Of a stretch of 64,000 nt of DNA, positions 35,901-46,618 are shown one piece after another. The position numbers and the translations under genes were made by a program. The notes beneath the pieces were generated by a model. The model did not search any database and was not told where the DNA came from. It worked only from the letters and a program-made list of their open reading frames with translations. The stretch is from contig JAKOON010000016.1 in NCBI GenBank assembly GCA_022577435.1, positions 13,930,276 to 13,994,275 of the forward strand, written 5' to 3'. Positions within the stretch are counted from its first letter, which is position 1, and each line of letters begins with the position of its first letter. Source of the stretch: Embiotoca jacksoni. Taxonomy: Eukaryota > Chordata > Actinopteri > Embiotocidae.

Positions 35901-38900
35901 CATAGTCTTTGACTTTTTCCTCAGTTTCTCTTGAATCTCTGCTGCTCGTCTTACTGCCTTCTGCTTCTGCTGTTTCCCCCCCTGCTGAAGCAGGTGCTGC
36001 TTTCTTCATGTCCGATACCTTGAAAATAAGAGAGGAGTTAAGCATAAAAATTCCAAATGCTATTGTAGCCCCCCCCACACACACACACACAAAGAGTCTG
36101 CAGTTACCTTCTTGAGGACAGCAGCTTTGTACAAGTTGGAGGACTTGCTGGCTTTGAAGACCTCGTGCTCGATGTCCACGGCCGAGTACAGATGGTCGTA
36201 ACTGAGAAACAGAGCGGAGACGAAGGACAAAGTACGATCACTGAGAGGACCGTTGGTCATGTTTTTTTATTATTGAATTATGAAAAAGCACAAAGCCTTG
36301 AGGAGTAGGTGTGCATATTTACTTGAATGCATCTTCTGCCCCCTGCTGGCCGTGCAGCGCCTCCTGCAGGAGGAACAGGCAGTGCTCTCTGGCCTGAAAC
36401 GTCACACAAACTTAATCATTGGTTTAAAATCTAAATTAAATAAACACGTCAGACGAATAATGATGACATGATGGTTGTGAGGCACATCATTAAGGGTGAG
36501 GAAGGTGTGCAGACATAATTCTGTTCTTTTACAAAATGTCTTTAAACTTAGAGGCTCGTTTCTTTTCAGGTCCCGTTTCACATCTCATGAGCCGAGAGTC
36601 CGTGTGTTCCTGCAGAAGTGTTGATGAACGCAGCAGGTATGAGGAATGCGTCCGCTGCGTTCATGTTTGGTCTTGTACCTTTACGGTGAGCCGGGGGATC
36701 TTCTGGTTGCCGGCCTCTCTGAGCTGGCAGTCAGCATCTACGCAGCGGGACAGGCTGGTTATACGACAGCACAGAGCAGCCAGGACACTCATTCATGACC
36801 GTTTTATGGCCGTGTGGATATTACCTGGCGGAACGAAGTCCTTACTCTGACTGCCGGTGCTCTGAAGAAACAGAAGTTCAATATTAGTTCAATATTCACC
36901 GAGACAAAGTCACTTACAGTCACACATCGTTCATCCGGTGCTCTGATCTACGTTTAGTTTTTTTTTTAGAGACGTGACACACTTCCTCCATCTCTGCAGC
37001 ATCACCACTCACCTCCTCACACGTATGCAGGGATCCCGCTCGGAGCCAAAAATCTAATTCCCTGACTTTCAGACTAAAAAGCTGAAATTCTATGAACAGA
37101 AAAGCAAGCTGCTGTTGTGCTGAGCAGACAAGAAACGCCAAATTGTGTTTATTCCCATCAATTTACAAGCTCACAGGCGTTTACAGTACAAAACCTTTCA
37201 CTACTTAAGCCTACTATACAAATATGATCTCACACAACGAGGCCTTGACACGCTTATGTGCAAAAGACTTGAGGCCAGCATGCTCCTTACTGTTGGTGTG
37301 CGAAGATGCTCCTTCTCCCATATTAGATAGATCTATAGTAGTTTTATAAACTTTACATTTAGCTTTTGTCATCTATTTTGTATCACTAAGTCTTTGAAGT
37401 CGTCCCGTTGAAGCCAAACCTCCTGAGATTTACACGTTCCTGCATGTTTGCCTCCTAATCAGCTACAAGAAAAGTGCTTTCCACTCGTTGACGAACAGAA
37501 AGAGAATAAAACAGGTAATACATGTAAAATAACGGGATAAAAAAAAAAAAAACAAGAAAATATTATATTTTGATAAATAGCAACTAAAAATGAATCATGC
37601 GAACAAAATTCCCTGATATTCAATGATTCAGCACAGACGTTCCCTGTATGGAAAAGAGTTCCCTGATATTTCCTGACCGGTGGGAACCCCGTGGCTGTGA
37701 CATTGAAATCCGCCTTCACAGCCACATGAGCACATTTAAAAATGTTCCCTTCGCTTCAAAACCTCCTCATGTCTCCAGGAAAAGAAAACAGCTGCTTGAA
37801 TTAAGTCAGTTAATACTCTTTTCAAATGGTAAAAAGTTTTCACAGCAGTATTAAAATGACCACAAAATATTCTTTACCCACTCCCACAGAATAATCCACC
37901 TCTCCAGGTGTCTGTGTATGCGCCCACTGAGGACACGGCTGCATACAGTGTAGTCCACCTTTAAGGCTAGAAGAGGTGAGTATTTATATATTTGGGGTGT
38001 TTAAATTCTCTCAATTGTCAAAAATAAGTCTTTCGTTTAAACCGACACATTTGAAATGAGGTTCTGAGTGTCACTTGCCATCATCGTGATTTATTTGCTA
38101 TTTTTGTTCCGTTTTGAATATTTTCCAATCATGATATTCCTGCTTTTTTATTTTTTTTTAATGCTGCACTGTGAATGTTGGTCAGCCGCCACCTGGACCT
38201 GCTGAGGAATAGTTTCACTTGAATGCCAACTCCGCTGAACATGTGGAAGTCATTACACAAGGAGGGCCCCCCCTTCAGCCGGCACACAGATGCACTCGGG
38301 GCCGACACGAGCACTCGGGCTTGCAGTGGCTTTTCCTAATAGTTAGAAAATCGTGTAGACATGTGCAGAGAACATTTGTGTGTTGATGGTTCGGATTCAC
38401 CTTCCGCATGTTCATCTGCTTCTTAAAGAGGTCAGAAAACTCCTTCTTCCTCTTTGTGGTATCGTCTTCGTTTATGTCCGATTCTTCTTCGTCATACCTG
38501 CAGGGCGTGACATCAGCGTTCATCTACAGGATCATCATTACGTCACATCAACATGTCAGAAAAATGCCACAAAATCTGTCCTGCCTTTCAAAGCCGTAAC
38601 CCTTCTTCCCTCCTTCGTAGAGGTTCGGCTGGAACCCGAACGGGCCTCTGGGCTCTTTGCTCTGCGCTTCGGTCTTGGTGCTGAGTGCGGTCGCGCTCTC
38701 CAGCTGGGCTCGCACAGCTTTGGGGTTCCGACAGAAGTCGCAGGCCCCGGCGCAGTTCGGCGTCTTGTCCCCGAAAAACTTGGAGATGGTGGCATGGCGA
38801 CAACTGATGGGAGGATAGGAGACCATGTTTTTTTTTTTGTTTTTTTTTTAAAGGCTATGTCTGTTGTGTAACAAGGAGGTAACACAGCTCCTGCAGTTTA

Positions 38901-41900
38901 GATCAAATGATGATTTGCGGCTGCACACAGTAAACATCTCCGCATCATACACAGACCATCCGGCGCATCATCGATCTATTAGCTGTTGTGTAACCGTCAT
39001 GCACAAACATGATCAATGCTTCTGTTATGAAATATGTCGCCATTCTTCGTCTCATTAAATGCAAACTACAGCTGTCCTACAATAACAACCCTGAAGCCGA
39101 CAGACTGAGTGACGAGCTTCAGCTCTGACTTCAATACAGCTGACGCACGGACGAAAATATCAAAACTTAAAGGAGTCCAAAAACCTTGAAACTGAAAAAT
39201 AATAACATTCATGTTAAACTGGAGGTCACTTTTATTTTCTCTCAATACGTTTTCTGTTAATATCTCGACTTCTTATAACAAAAAGAAAGAAAAAAAAATG
39301 GGGCAACTCTTTTATTAGATCAAGAGTTATGTAACAGCCAATTTTCTCTCACACACACACACACAGAGTTGGAATCAGCCCATTAGACGAGCCACTTCAA
39401 CAACACACTAACTACCTTGCTGGAAAGGGAAACGCTGCCACCTTCTCTCGTGAAACAGAGAGAAGCAGTCCCACCAAAGGAGGAGGGGAAAGACAGAAGA
39501 GGCACACAAAGACTGGCAGGCAGGACTGTCACAGAGAAAACAGCCTCTGAGGCAGACAAAGAAAAGCGAGGCAGAGAAGACGCAAACCGCAGAAGAGAGG
39601 AGAAGACTCAACGCAGGAAGAGATTAAAAGCAGCGAGACGAGAGGGCTTAAGAGCAGCGGACGGGACTCGATTCAGTCCGTCCAATCGCCGTCATCAGCA
39701 CCTGTGGAGTTATCCCTCCGAACCCTAATCTCCGCCTGACAGCTGATCTCGCTCCTCCTCCGCATGACGCGCCGCGCGTCCTGACAACAAACTCGCACAC
39801 CGGCGAACAAGACACTCAGTAGGCGACTCCTTCAGGGACCACATGCCCCGCTCATCACCTCCTCCTCCTCCTCCTCCTCCTTATCCTCATCCTTTGGTTT
39901 TGTAATTTCTGACAGTTGGTCAACAAAAACATCAACAGCTCTCACAGGTAAGTGTGTTTTTAGTGTGCAAATGCAGCGCGAGAGACGAGGCAACTCTGAA
40001 AGACTCCAGACCGGAGAGGAATGTGAAGAATGTGTTAATGAATATAGACTCATTGAGTGCAAACATACATCAGGGAAGTTTAAGTCGCCTGCTTCAGAAG
40101 TAAGGAGGTGGAGAAACTCCGCAGTTATACAAATGACGTTTTTAACAGCTGGACGTCAAAAGGAGTTTCTCAGTGTTTGCACACAATCTGTAAGTGATCG
40201 TGTTCATCATGAAACCCTGCAGAGTTTTTTTTTAATATAAAAAAAAAAGAAAAAAAGAAAAGAAAGAAAGGACACCAACAAGGTCTGAACATTCACCAAG
40301 AAATATCATTTATCAGTTGGCGGTCATCTGCAACGCTGACTTACTTTCTCCGGTGATAACAGTCTGCATGTTCTTAAAATATTTAACTTCTAAATGTTTT
40401 TTATGTGAATCCTGCTGTGATGAACTACAGATGGACCGAGTGAGTAAAGAAAAGTATTTTAATAGTTAAATTGGCACATGGTTGTTCCAAAGGCATAAAA
40501 CAACACGCAAGCTTTCAGCTGCTGCAGTGTCACGTATGAAGTGTTGCTGTACGCAACAAGCCTGCAATAAATCCGTCCTGTGTGACGGCTGGAATATCAA
40601 GTTTGAGTTTAAGCTGTTTTAGAAAAGGGCTGACTCAGCTTCATGGCTTTTTTCCCCCAGTGGCCAAAAAAAAGTTAACCGACAGGTGTTATTAGGACAT
40701 AATGGAGACTATGAATAGCATGTGCAGAGTAATCCAACACCTTGAAGTAGTTTTGCTATTTGATATAAAGACATTAAAAGAATACAGTATGTTGACGTTC
40801 TGGGAAATCTGCTTCTCGCAGTTGGTTAGCTTCACAATGCTAACGAAGAAAGTTCAGACTCTTGTTTAAGGTGTTTACGTGTCACGTGACCTTTTTTTTT
40901 TTTCTTTCAAGTTTTAAAAACAGAATATGATGTTTACGTGTGGAAAATATAACCAGGAGACTTTTTTCAGACCTAATTTTGAAGTGACAGATTTACTATT
41001 CTTTCTGAAATGAGGCTGTACACTTAAAATGTGTACAAATATGCATGTAACAGGCTCCATGTATGCTTCTTATCTATATTTGGCCTCGGGAACATTTTGT
41101 CTCCCGACAAATAAAGACGCTCCACTTTCCTTGATACCAGTTTTTCCTCTTCATGCAAGTTTACTGGGGCAAAAGAAAAAATACAGGGGGAGGACAAATT
41201 CTGAAAACATATTTGGACAATACATGAGAAACATTTTGCATGGGACAAAATATCTGTTAACCAGGTTTTCCCCCGATAACCCGTCTTATTATGGCTGGTA
41301 TTATATATTCCCTCATATATCCAGTCTTTGTGCTGAGCTAAGTGGAAGCTAGATGACCGTGACATTAATCTCATTATCGCCACAGTGAGTAAACTCTCAG
41401 CAACAAATAGTTGACATATTTCCCAAAACGTGATCCATAACAATCAAATAAACTATATTCTATGAGGAGTTTGGATTATTCCACGCTGTTCTGTAATTCA
41501 ATACGAACAATAACGTCTTCCAAAACTGTCAAAGCCACAAACTGTCACACCCATTTCAGCAATTCAGCAAGAGCACAGTAACTCAGTCAGCAGTAAATCA
41601 GATATCTCGACCCTCCACCATCACCCATAAACTCCACTACAGTGGATCCACACTGAGCACAGGAGGCTGGCGTCAGGAGAGCTTTCTGTTCCACACTTCA
41701 ACACAGAGAGACTCGCTTCTTTTCTTGTTGTCAAATTGACTTAAAGTCGTCTCACCCACTCAGGGTGTCAGGAGCCAGCGGCGGTAGTTACATCTCAGTG
41801 ACAAAGTCATACGTGTACATATTGTTCTGAGAGTCCGCCTCGTGTCTGCCTCTCTAGGATGGATGCCAAGGAAGAGACAGTGAACCTCCTGAAGAAGATA

Positions 41901-44900
41901 TGGGCAAAGCTGCAAGGCCTTCCCGACGCCAACCCCATGGACCTGGGAGCTTTCTTCATCCTCTTAGCCTTCATCCGTGAGTCTCACCTCTTTCTTCCTA
42001 CTCTTTTCTTATATTCTTTTCAAAGTGAGCTGGTCGTGACTCTGCATTTATCTGCCCTCCCACAGTCATGGTCGTGCTCATGGCAGTGCTGGCCTGCGTG
42101 AGCTTCTGCTGCTGCAGCTGTCGCAAAACCAAGGTGAAGGCGCCCGACGCCTGAGTAGATGTGCTTCACACAGCTGTACGGAGACGATCTGTCTGGACAC
42201 TGAACTCTCTTCAAAGCGCCGTAGATGGTGTAAAACACCCATAAAACCCAACAACGAGCTTTTTGTGCAGCTTTCGAACACAATGAATCCTTTTAAGTGA
42301 ATGCAAACTCATTCTGAAGAGTCCCGGATCGTGTAATATACCTGTATATACCTCTATATTTATAAATCATACAGGGTGTGTTTAGTGCCACTCAAGAGAC
42401 CCAACCCTCCGACAACAAAGCGCCTGACAAGCACAGAGAAGGATGTCCTGAAAGGCTGCCAAACACACCTGCTAAAGCTGTCTGGCTTTCAGGAGGATCG
42501 ACATTCTTTAGAGCATCCCTGCACTCTGCAGGTCAACAACAATGCCTGAGGAAAAACTCAGGGCCGACACAACTGGCTTTATTAGTGCAGGCAATGCTAA
42601 GAATGTACAGGGTTATTTACAGGATTGAACATGTGTAGAGGTGTTTAAAACATTTTTTTTTTTTTAAAAAGAACAACAAGTTGCACAGCGGGATATGAAG
42701 AGAAAAGCCAAATTGGTTTGTTAATGTTGTTTTTCTGAACCTAACTATGTGTCATTATTGAGGAATGAGAGCCGGCAGTTCAACTTTGAGTTACTACAGA
42801 TGGCAAAGCAAAAGAGAAAAAGCGAAAGAACAAGTCTGCCCTCTGCTGGACAACACTGAAAGGGCCGGTTATGTTTTCAGGCATTGTACATACATACTGT
42901 AACTGAAGCTATGTTTATATATAAAACTGCATGTTAGAGCAGCAGGTGGAGAAGTTATGTAATGATGTGATGCTTTGACTTGACATTTATTTGAATGTAG
43001 TGAGCAAGAAGCAACTCTCTCTGCACGTGTGCACCGAATGCGTCTCTTACCTTTCTTGGACACAATATGACACCATGGCTTCAAAGTCTGTCATGGCCGT
43101 TTTGTCGGACTCCTTCGCAGTGCCACGTTTATTCTGCAGACAGGTACAAGAGATTTTTCACAAACCTGTCAAATGACCAGAGCTGCTTACGTCTAGAGTG
43201 CTCTGCTGTTAATCTGACCTGTTTCCGTGTGATCTCCTGGCAGATCAGGAAGTTCATTTGCTCCTTATCCTTCGGTGAGTAGTACGTACGGCAGGAAGCG
43301 GGCAGACCGTCTCTCCCTGCTCGCCCAGACTCCTGGTAGTAACTGGCCAGCGACTTGGCGAGGTTCCAGTGAGCTACAAATCTGCAGAAACATTAGCAGT
43401 GTTTAACCTCAAAATTATTCAGGCTAATGTCCAAAAGAACTCCAATGAATTGCCTTACCTGACATTAGCCTTATCTACTCCCATGCCAAAGCTGATGGTA
43501 GCAACGATAACCAGCACCTTCCCCTGCATCCACTCGTTCTGGGCCTCCGTGCGATCTCCTGCCTTCAAACCTGCGAGAGAAAAAGTCAAACTACTGGTGT
43601 TTTCAAATCATACACCCACACTCAAAATGTTAAAAAGTTAAAAAAAAAAAAAATCATACCTGCGTGATAAGCTCTGGCCGAGACTCCAAGCTTGGTCAGC
43701 TGGTAAGCCACAGTTTCACAGCCGTCCCTGGTCCGACAGTACACGATCCCACAGCCCTGTTCAGACAACAAGTGGCGTGAGGAAACCAGCGTCCTCACAG
43801 AAAATATGCTTATAAAACTGGTTATAATTCTTCTGTATCCACCTACATAATTTGTGATCAGAAGTTTATAGTTAAGTCCGGCTGCATCGTCTCAATTAAA
43901 ATGATGAGCAGGATTTGAGTTTTGGCATCATGGCGGAGCAGAAAGTTGACAGAGTGACTCTTCGGCTGTAAAACAACCTGCTTTCAGCACACAGGTACTC
44001 TCGCTGTTGTAAACACTGAACCTACATGATTTCAGTGTAACTTACACATTAAGGAAGGTTGGAAATGAGGATTTATGTTCAAATTCTTTATATTAACTGC
44101 TCAAACATTGTCAGCAGGGTTTTCCTCAGGATTTTTTTGGTCCAGTATGGATCCTATGATTAACAGAATCAGAGGGCTGAGATAGAATTCAGGTGTCATG
44201 TTTTAACTGTATATGAAAAAAAAAAAAGACAATTATTGTCATCTGCCTGTGTCCTTTTATCAGAGATATCGTTTTATCTGAATATATGTTGGCTTATTAA
44301 AATAATACATAAAGGTATCATGGCTGTGGTAAAAATCAGGAATTTTTAAGCCTCATCATATTTGTCTCAAATCCACAAACTTTAAAAGGACTTTTGCGAG
44401 TCACATCTACAAACCTGACTATGAGAGCCGCTGTCCAGCGCCAGCGCCTTCTGAATAAAGGCATAGAGGTGGGCGTAAGCGTTTGGCAGCAGCTCCCTGA
44501 AGATCACGTCATAGTGCAAGTTACTGCGGAAAACAGGCGTAGCAAAAGACAGCAGCGAGCGCAGCCTCAGGGACTGAACAATGTCCTGCTGTACGTTCTT
44601 GGGTGCCGTTGCCGTCAGCGCCAAACAGGGAACTCCCGGTAGGCGAGCTCGCAGCTCACCCAGTTTGAGGTAGTCTGGCCTGAAGTCGTGGCCCCACTGG
44701 GAGACGCAGTGAGCCTCGTCCACGGCCAGGTAGGACAGCAGGCCGCGCGAGCACAGGCCTGTCAGGCAGGGCTGGAACGAGGAGGAGGCAACCATCTCCG
44801 GGGTGATGTAGAGGAGCTTCAGCTTCGGGCTGCTGCTCCCCAGGTCGGCCATGATCAGGCGGCGCTCCCCCGCTGGGATCTTGGAGTTGATGGAGCAGGC

Positions 44901-45455
44901 GGGGATGTCGAGGTCCCTCAGGTGAGCCACTTGGTCCTGAGGAGAAACATGGGACAGGAAACGCATAACAAGCGAGACTTGCACACACAATCTAATGCGT
45001 GTTGGAAGGGTTTGTGTCGCAGAAGAAGAAGAAGAAGAAGAAGAAGAAGAAGAGACGGACACCGACCTCGATGAGAGCGATTAACGGGGATATCACCAGA
45101 GTGATGCCCGGAGCCAGCACGGCGGGCAGCTGGTAGCACAGGGACTTCCCTGCTCCAGTCGGCATGCACACAAACACGTCCCTGTCACCTGCAAGGAGGA
45201 CCACAGGCACCGGGATTTGATCTCTGACAACACGACGTCTGAGGGTTAATTCAGTCTCACATTTAAACGTCGGTTGAAATGTCCCGTTGCTATTAGCCGG
45301 CTAACGTCTGCATTAACAAAGAGAAAACAGCGGATAAACAGCCTGTTTCGTGACTTACCTTTGATGACCGCCTTGACAACATCTTCCTGTAGTTTAGACC
45401 TAAAGCTGTCAAAGCCAAAATTGTTTTTTAAAGCCTGTTTCAAACTTGTTGTCAT
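32971..45455 (-). CDS. recql5: RECQL5, RecQ-family DNA helicase
   Basis: Nineteen coding exons (minus): 45455-45359, 45188-45067, 44936-44415, 43756-43660, 43570-43459, 43381-43219, 43133-43051, 38803-38585, 38497-38401, 36861-36825, 36737-36679, 36393-36323, 36201-36108, 36018-35833, 35691-35033, 34943-34898, 34156-33950, 33258-33186 and 33095-32971; 1022 residues, human 991. RECQL5 is a nuclear 3'-5' helicase that curbs homologous recombination and binds RNA polymerase II. Visible: Walker A MPTGAGKS (41-48), DEAH (146-149) followed by the CVSQWGHDFRPDY loop, motif V/VI TISFGMGVDKANVRF and QESGRAGRDG, zinc-binding C400/C416/C420/C423, a KIX-like polymerase-binding region (about 517-610), a disordered region with a PIP-like NISQYFG (about 764-770), and a C-terminal SRI domain from about 930 (LKEAADIVVRYLDPFY, ELFKSFARYLSHLL). 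Exon 8 appears to use a GC donor. smim5 is nested in intron 7. Confidence 0.96.
36337..36350 (-). promoter_or_regulatory. CTCF-like motif inside recql5 exon 12
   Basis: TGCCCCCTGCTGGC is a close match to the CTCF core (GCCAGCAGGGGGCA on the minus strand), within the coding exon 36393-36323, where it encodes Gly-Gln-Gln-Gly-Ala. The match may simply reflect coding sequence. Confidence 0.35.
39750..39947 (+). other. smim5: Possible untranslated first exon of smim5
   Basis: CpG-containing sequence with a (CCT)n run at about 39858-39880 ends at a good donor, CTCACAG|GTAAGTG (GT at 39948). The smim5 start-codon exon begins at an acceptor one base before its ATG, so a spliced upstream exon must exist, and this plus-strand donor is the best seen in the 2 kb upstream. 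The 5' limit is unknown. Confidence 0.35.
41859..42154 (+). CDS. smim5: SMIM5, small integral membrane protein nested in recql5 intron 7
   Basis: Two coding exons, 41859-41976 and 42066-42154, joined GT-AG in phase; 68 residues (human 77). A short N-terminal helix (MDAKEETVNLLKKIWAKLQGLPDANPMD) precedes one transmembrane helix (about residues 30-52, GAFFILLAFILMVVLMAVLACV), then a Cys cluster (SFCCCSC) likely to be palmitoylated and a basic tail (RKTKVKAPDA). The KLQxLPxAxP stretch before the membrane helix and the Cys cluster after it match human SMIM5; SMIM6 lacks the cluster. The molecular function of SMIM5 is not established. The gene lies on the strand opposite recql5, within its seventh intron (43050-38804). 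SMIM5 overlaps RECQL5 in human as well, which supports the identification. An acceptor (CTCTAG) lies just upstream of the ATG, so the 5' UTR is spliced. Confidence 0.85.
42838..42849 (-). promoter_or_regulatory. CTCF-like motif downstream of smim5
   Basis: GCCCTCTGCTGG fits the CTCF core (CCAGCAGAGGGC on the minus strand). It is about 690 bp past the smim5 stop, near recql5 exon 7. Match by eye only. Confidence 0.35.
45021..45054 (+). repeat. (GAA)n trinucleotide repeat
   Basis: About 11 GAA units in recql5 intron 2, about 15 bp past the exon 2 donor on the minus strand (CTT/TTC on the sense strand). It is intronic, so it does not add a poly-Leu tract to the protein. Confidence 0.9.
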
Positions 45456-45490
45456 CGTTTGTCTGTCTGAGAAGAACTAACATAAACCTC

Positions 45491-45520
45491 CTTGGCGCGG
45501 TCGCACACTGATTACGTCAC
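45491..45520 (-). promoter_or_regulatory. recql5: E2F-like and CRE-like sites at the recql5 promoter
   Basis: Within 70 bp upstream of the recql5 start codon are CTTGGCGCGG (45491-45500, E2F-like) and ATTACGTCAC (45511-45520, ATF/CRE-like), in a short CpG-rich patch. An E2F site would suit a replication-linked helicase; this is inference from motifs. Confidence 0.4.
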
Positions 45521-45559
45521 TACGCGTCGCAAAATACAAAACAAATGGTAAAGATAGAT

Positions 45560-46560
45560 AGGTAGATAAACGTTTTTAAAAAAAAAAAAAAAAAAAATTG
45601 GTCTGCAATTCATTCATATAGTCTATATCATTTTTACTTTTACATTTGTGTTAATGTGGTGAAAAAAGTTGTCCAGTTTATATTTTGCCGGTGTGTGTTG
45701 GAGGTCTCTGATTGGTCCAGCTGCTCCACTTTGAGTGGATCACAGCTGCTGGATAATTGCAAATGTGTAGAAGTATGTGGATTCACTCTGCTTATTCTTT
45801 TGTTCAGCCGAGGGGAAAGAAATCTGAAATATTTTACAAAATTAAAAGATACTTGTAAACTATATGTCAAAAGACCCCATCAAAAATACTGTAAGTCCTT
45901 CACTTAAAGTGTCATTTAAAAAAACACTTAAAACAGATTCTAAGAGTGTATTAATGATGCAAAAAGCATTTTCATGTAGGTGCTCAATATGGAGCTGATC
46001 TAAAATATCAACAGTGTATTTTCATATGTATACATATATGAAAATAATGTGTACATACATATTTTCATGTGTATACACATGAAAATAAGTGAGGTGATTT
46101 ATTAGCCGTATTGATTGCAGGGTCAAAATTAATGTATTTCATGGTCTTGTTCCAACTATCTCTCTCCAAACTAAAGACTTGTCAATTTTCTTTCAGTGTC
46201 CTGTTATGTGATTATATTGATTATTCATTATGTCTGATGTATATAATGCAGGTTATAATGTCTAATCTACTAATGAACACACCAAAAATTAAGACATGGA
46301 TTTGGTTTATTATAATTGTCAGAAGTGCATTCTTAGAGCAGGATTAATATTGCACGACATATAACATGAACGCTATTGGTTTCCTTTCAAATATATGAAA
46401 ATACATTATGTTTGTGAGCGAAGGGTAGCGGTAGAGCTCTACAGTGAAAGAGTAGTAGCAACAATCACATTAAAGCAGCGGCAGCATACAGAGCAGTTTA
46501 ATAGTGGAGCTATTCAAGGATATTGATGGTGTACATCAGGATTCCTCTGTGTGATTTTGG
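45560..46560. other. Intergenic spacer recql5-SPRY gene
   Basis: AT-rich spacer between the recql5 promoter and the end of the next gene. It contains an A-run at about 45579-45597 and the paired palindromes listed separately. No gene is recognised. Confidence 0.5.
46017..46087. repeat. Two adjacent palindromes
   Basis: 46060-46087 is a perfect 28-bp palindrome (half TATTTTCATGTGTA). 46017-46046 is a near-perfect 30-bp palindrome (half TATTTTCATATGTA) related to it in sequence. They are separated by 13 bp. They could extrude hairpins or be remnants of a mobile element's ends. Confidence 0.85.
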
Positions 46561-46570
46561 GTTGTTACAC

Positions 46571-46576
46571 TTTATT
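46571..46576 (-). terminator. Candidate poly(A) signal of the SPRY gene
   Basis: TTTATT on the plus strand only about 45 bp past the SPRY-gene stop, giving a very short 3' UTR. Confidence 0.45.
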
Positions 46577-46618
46577 ATGATGTCTACTGGTTTTTAAAGG
46601 TAGAGGTGACATGGAAGT

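Noticed and set aside
44656..45074. Overlapping frames around the recql5 DEAH exon, including poly-Arg and poly-Leu runs
   Set aside because: Other phases of recql5 exon 3 and the intronic GAA repeat; the helicase motifs fix the true frame.
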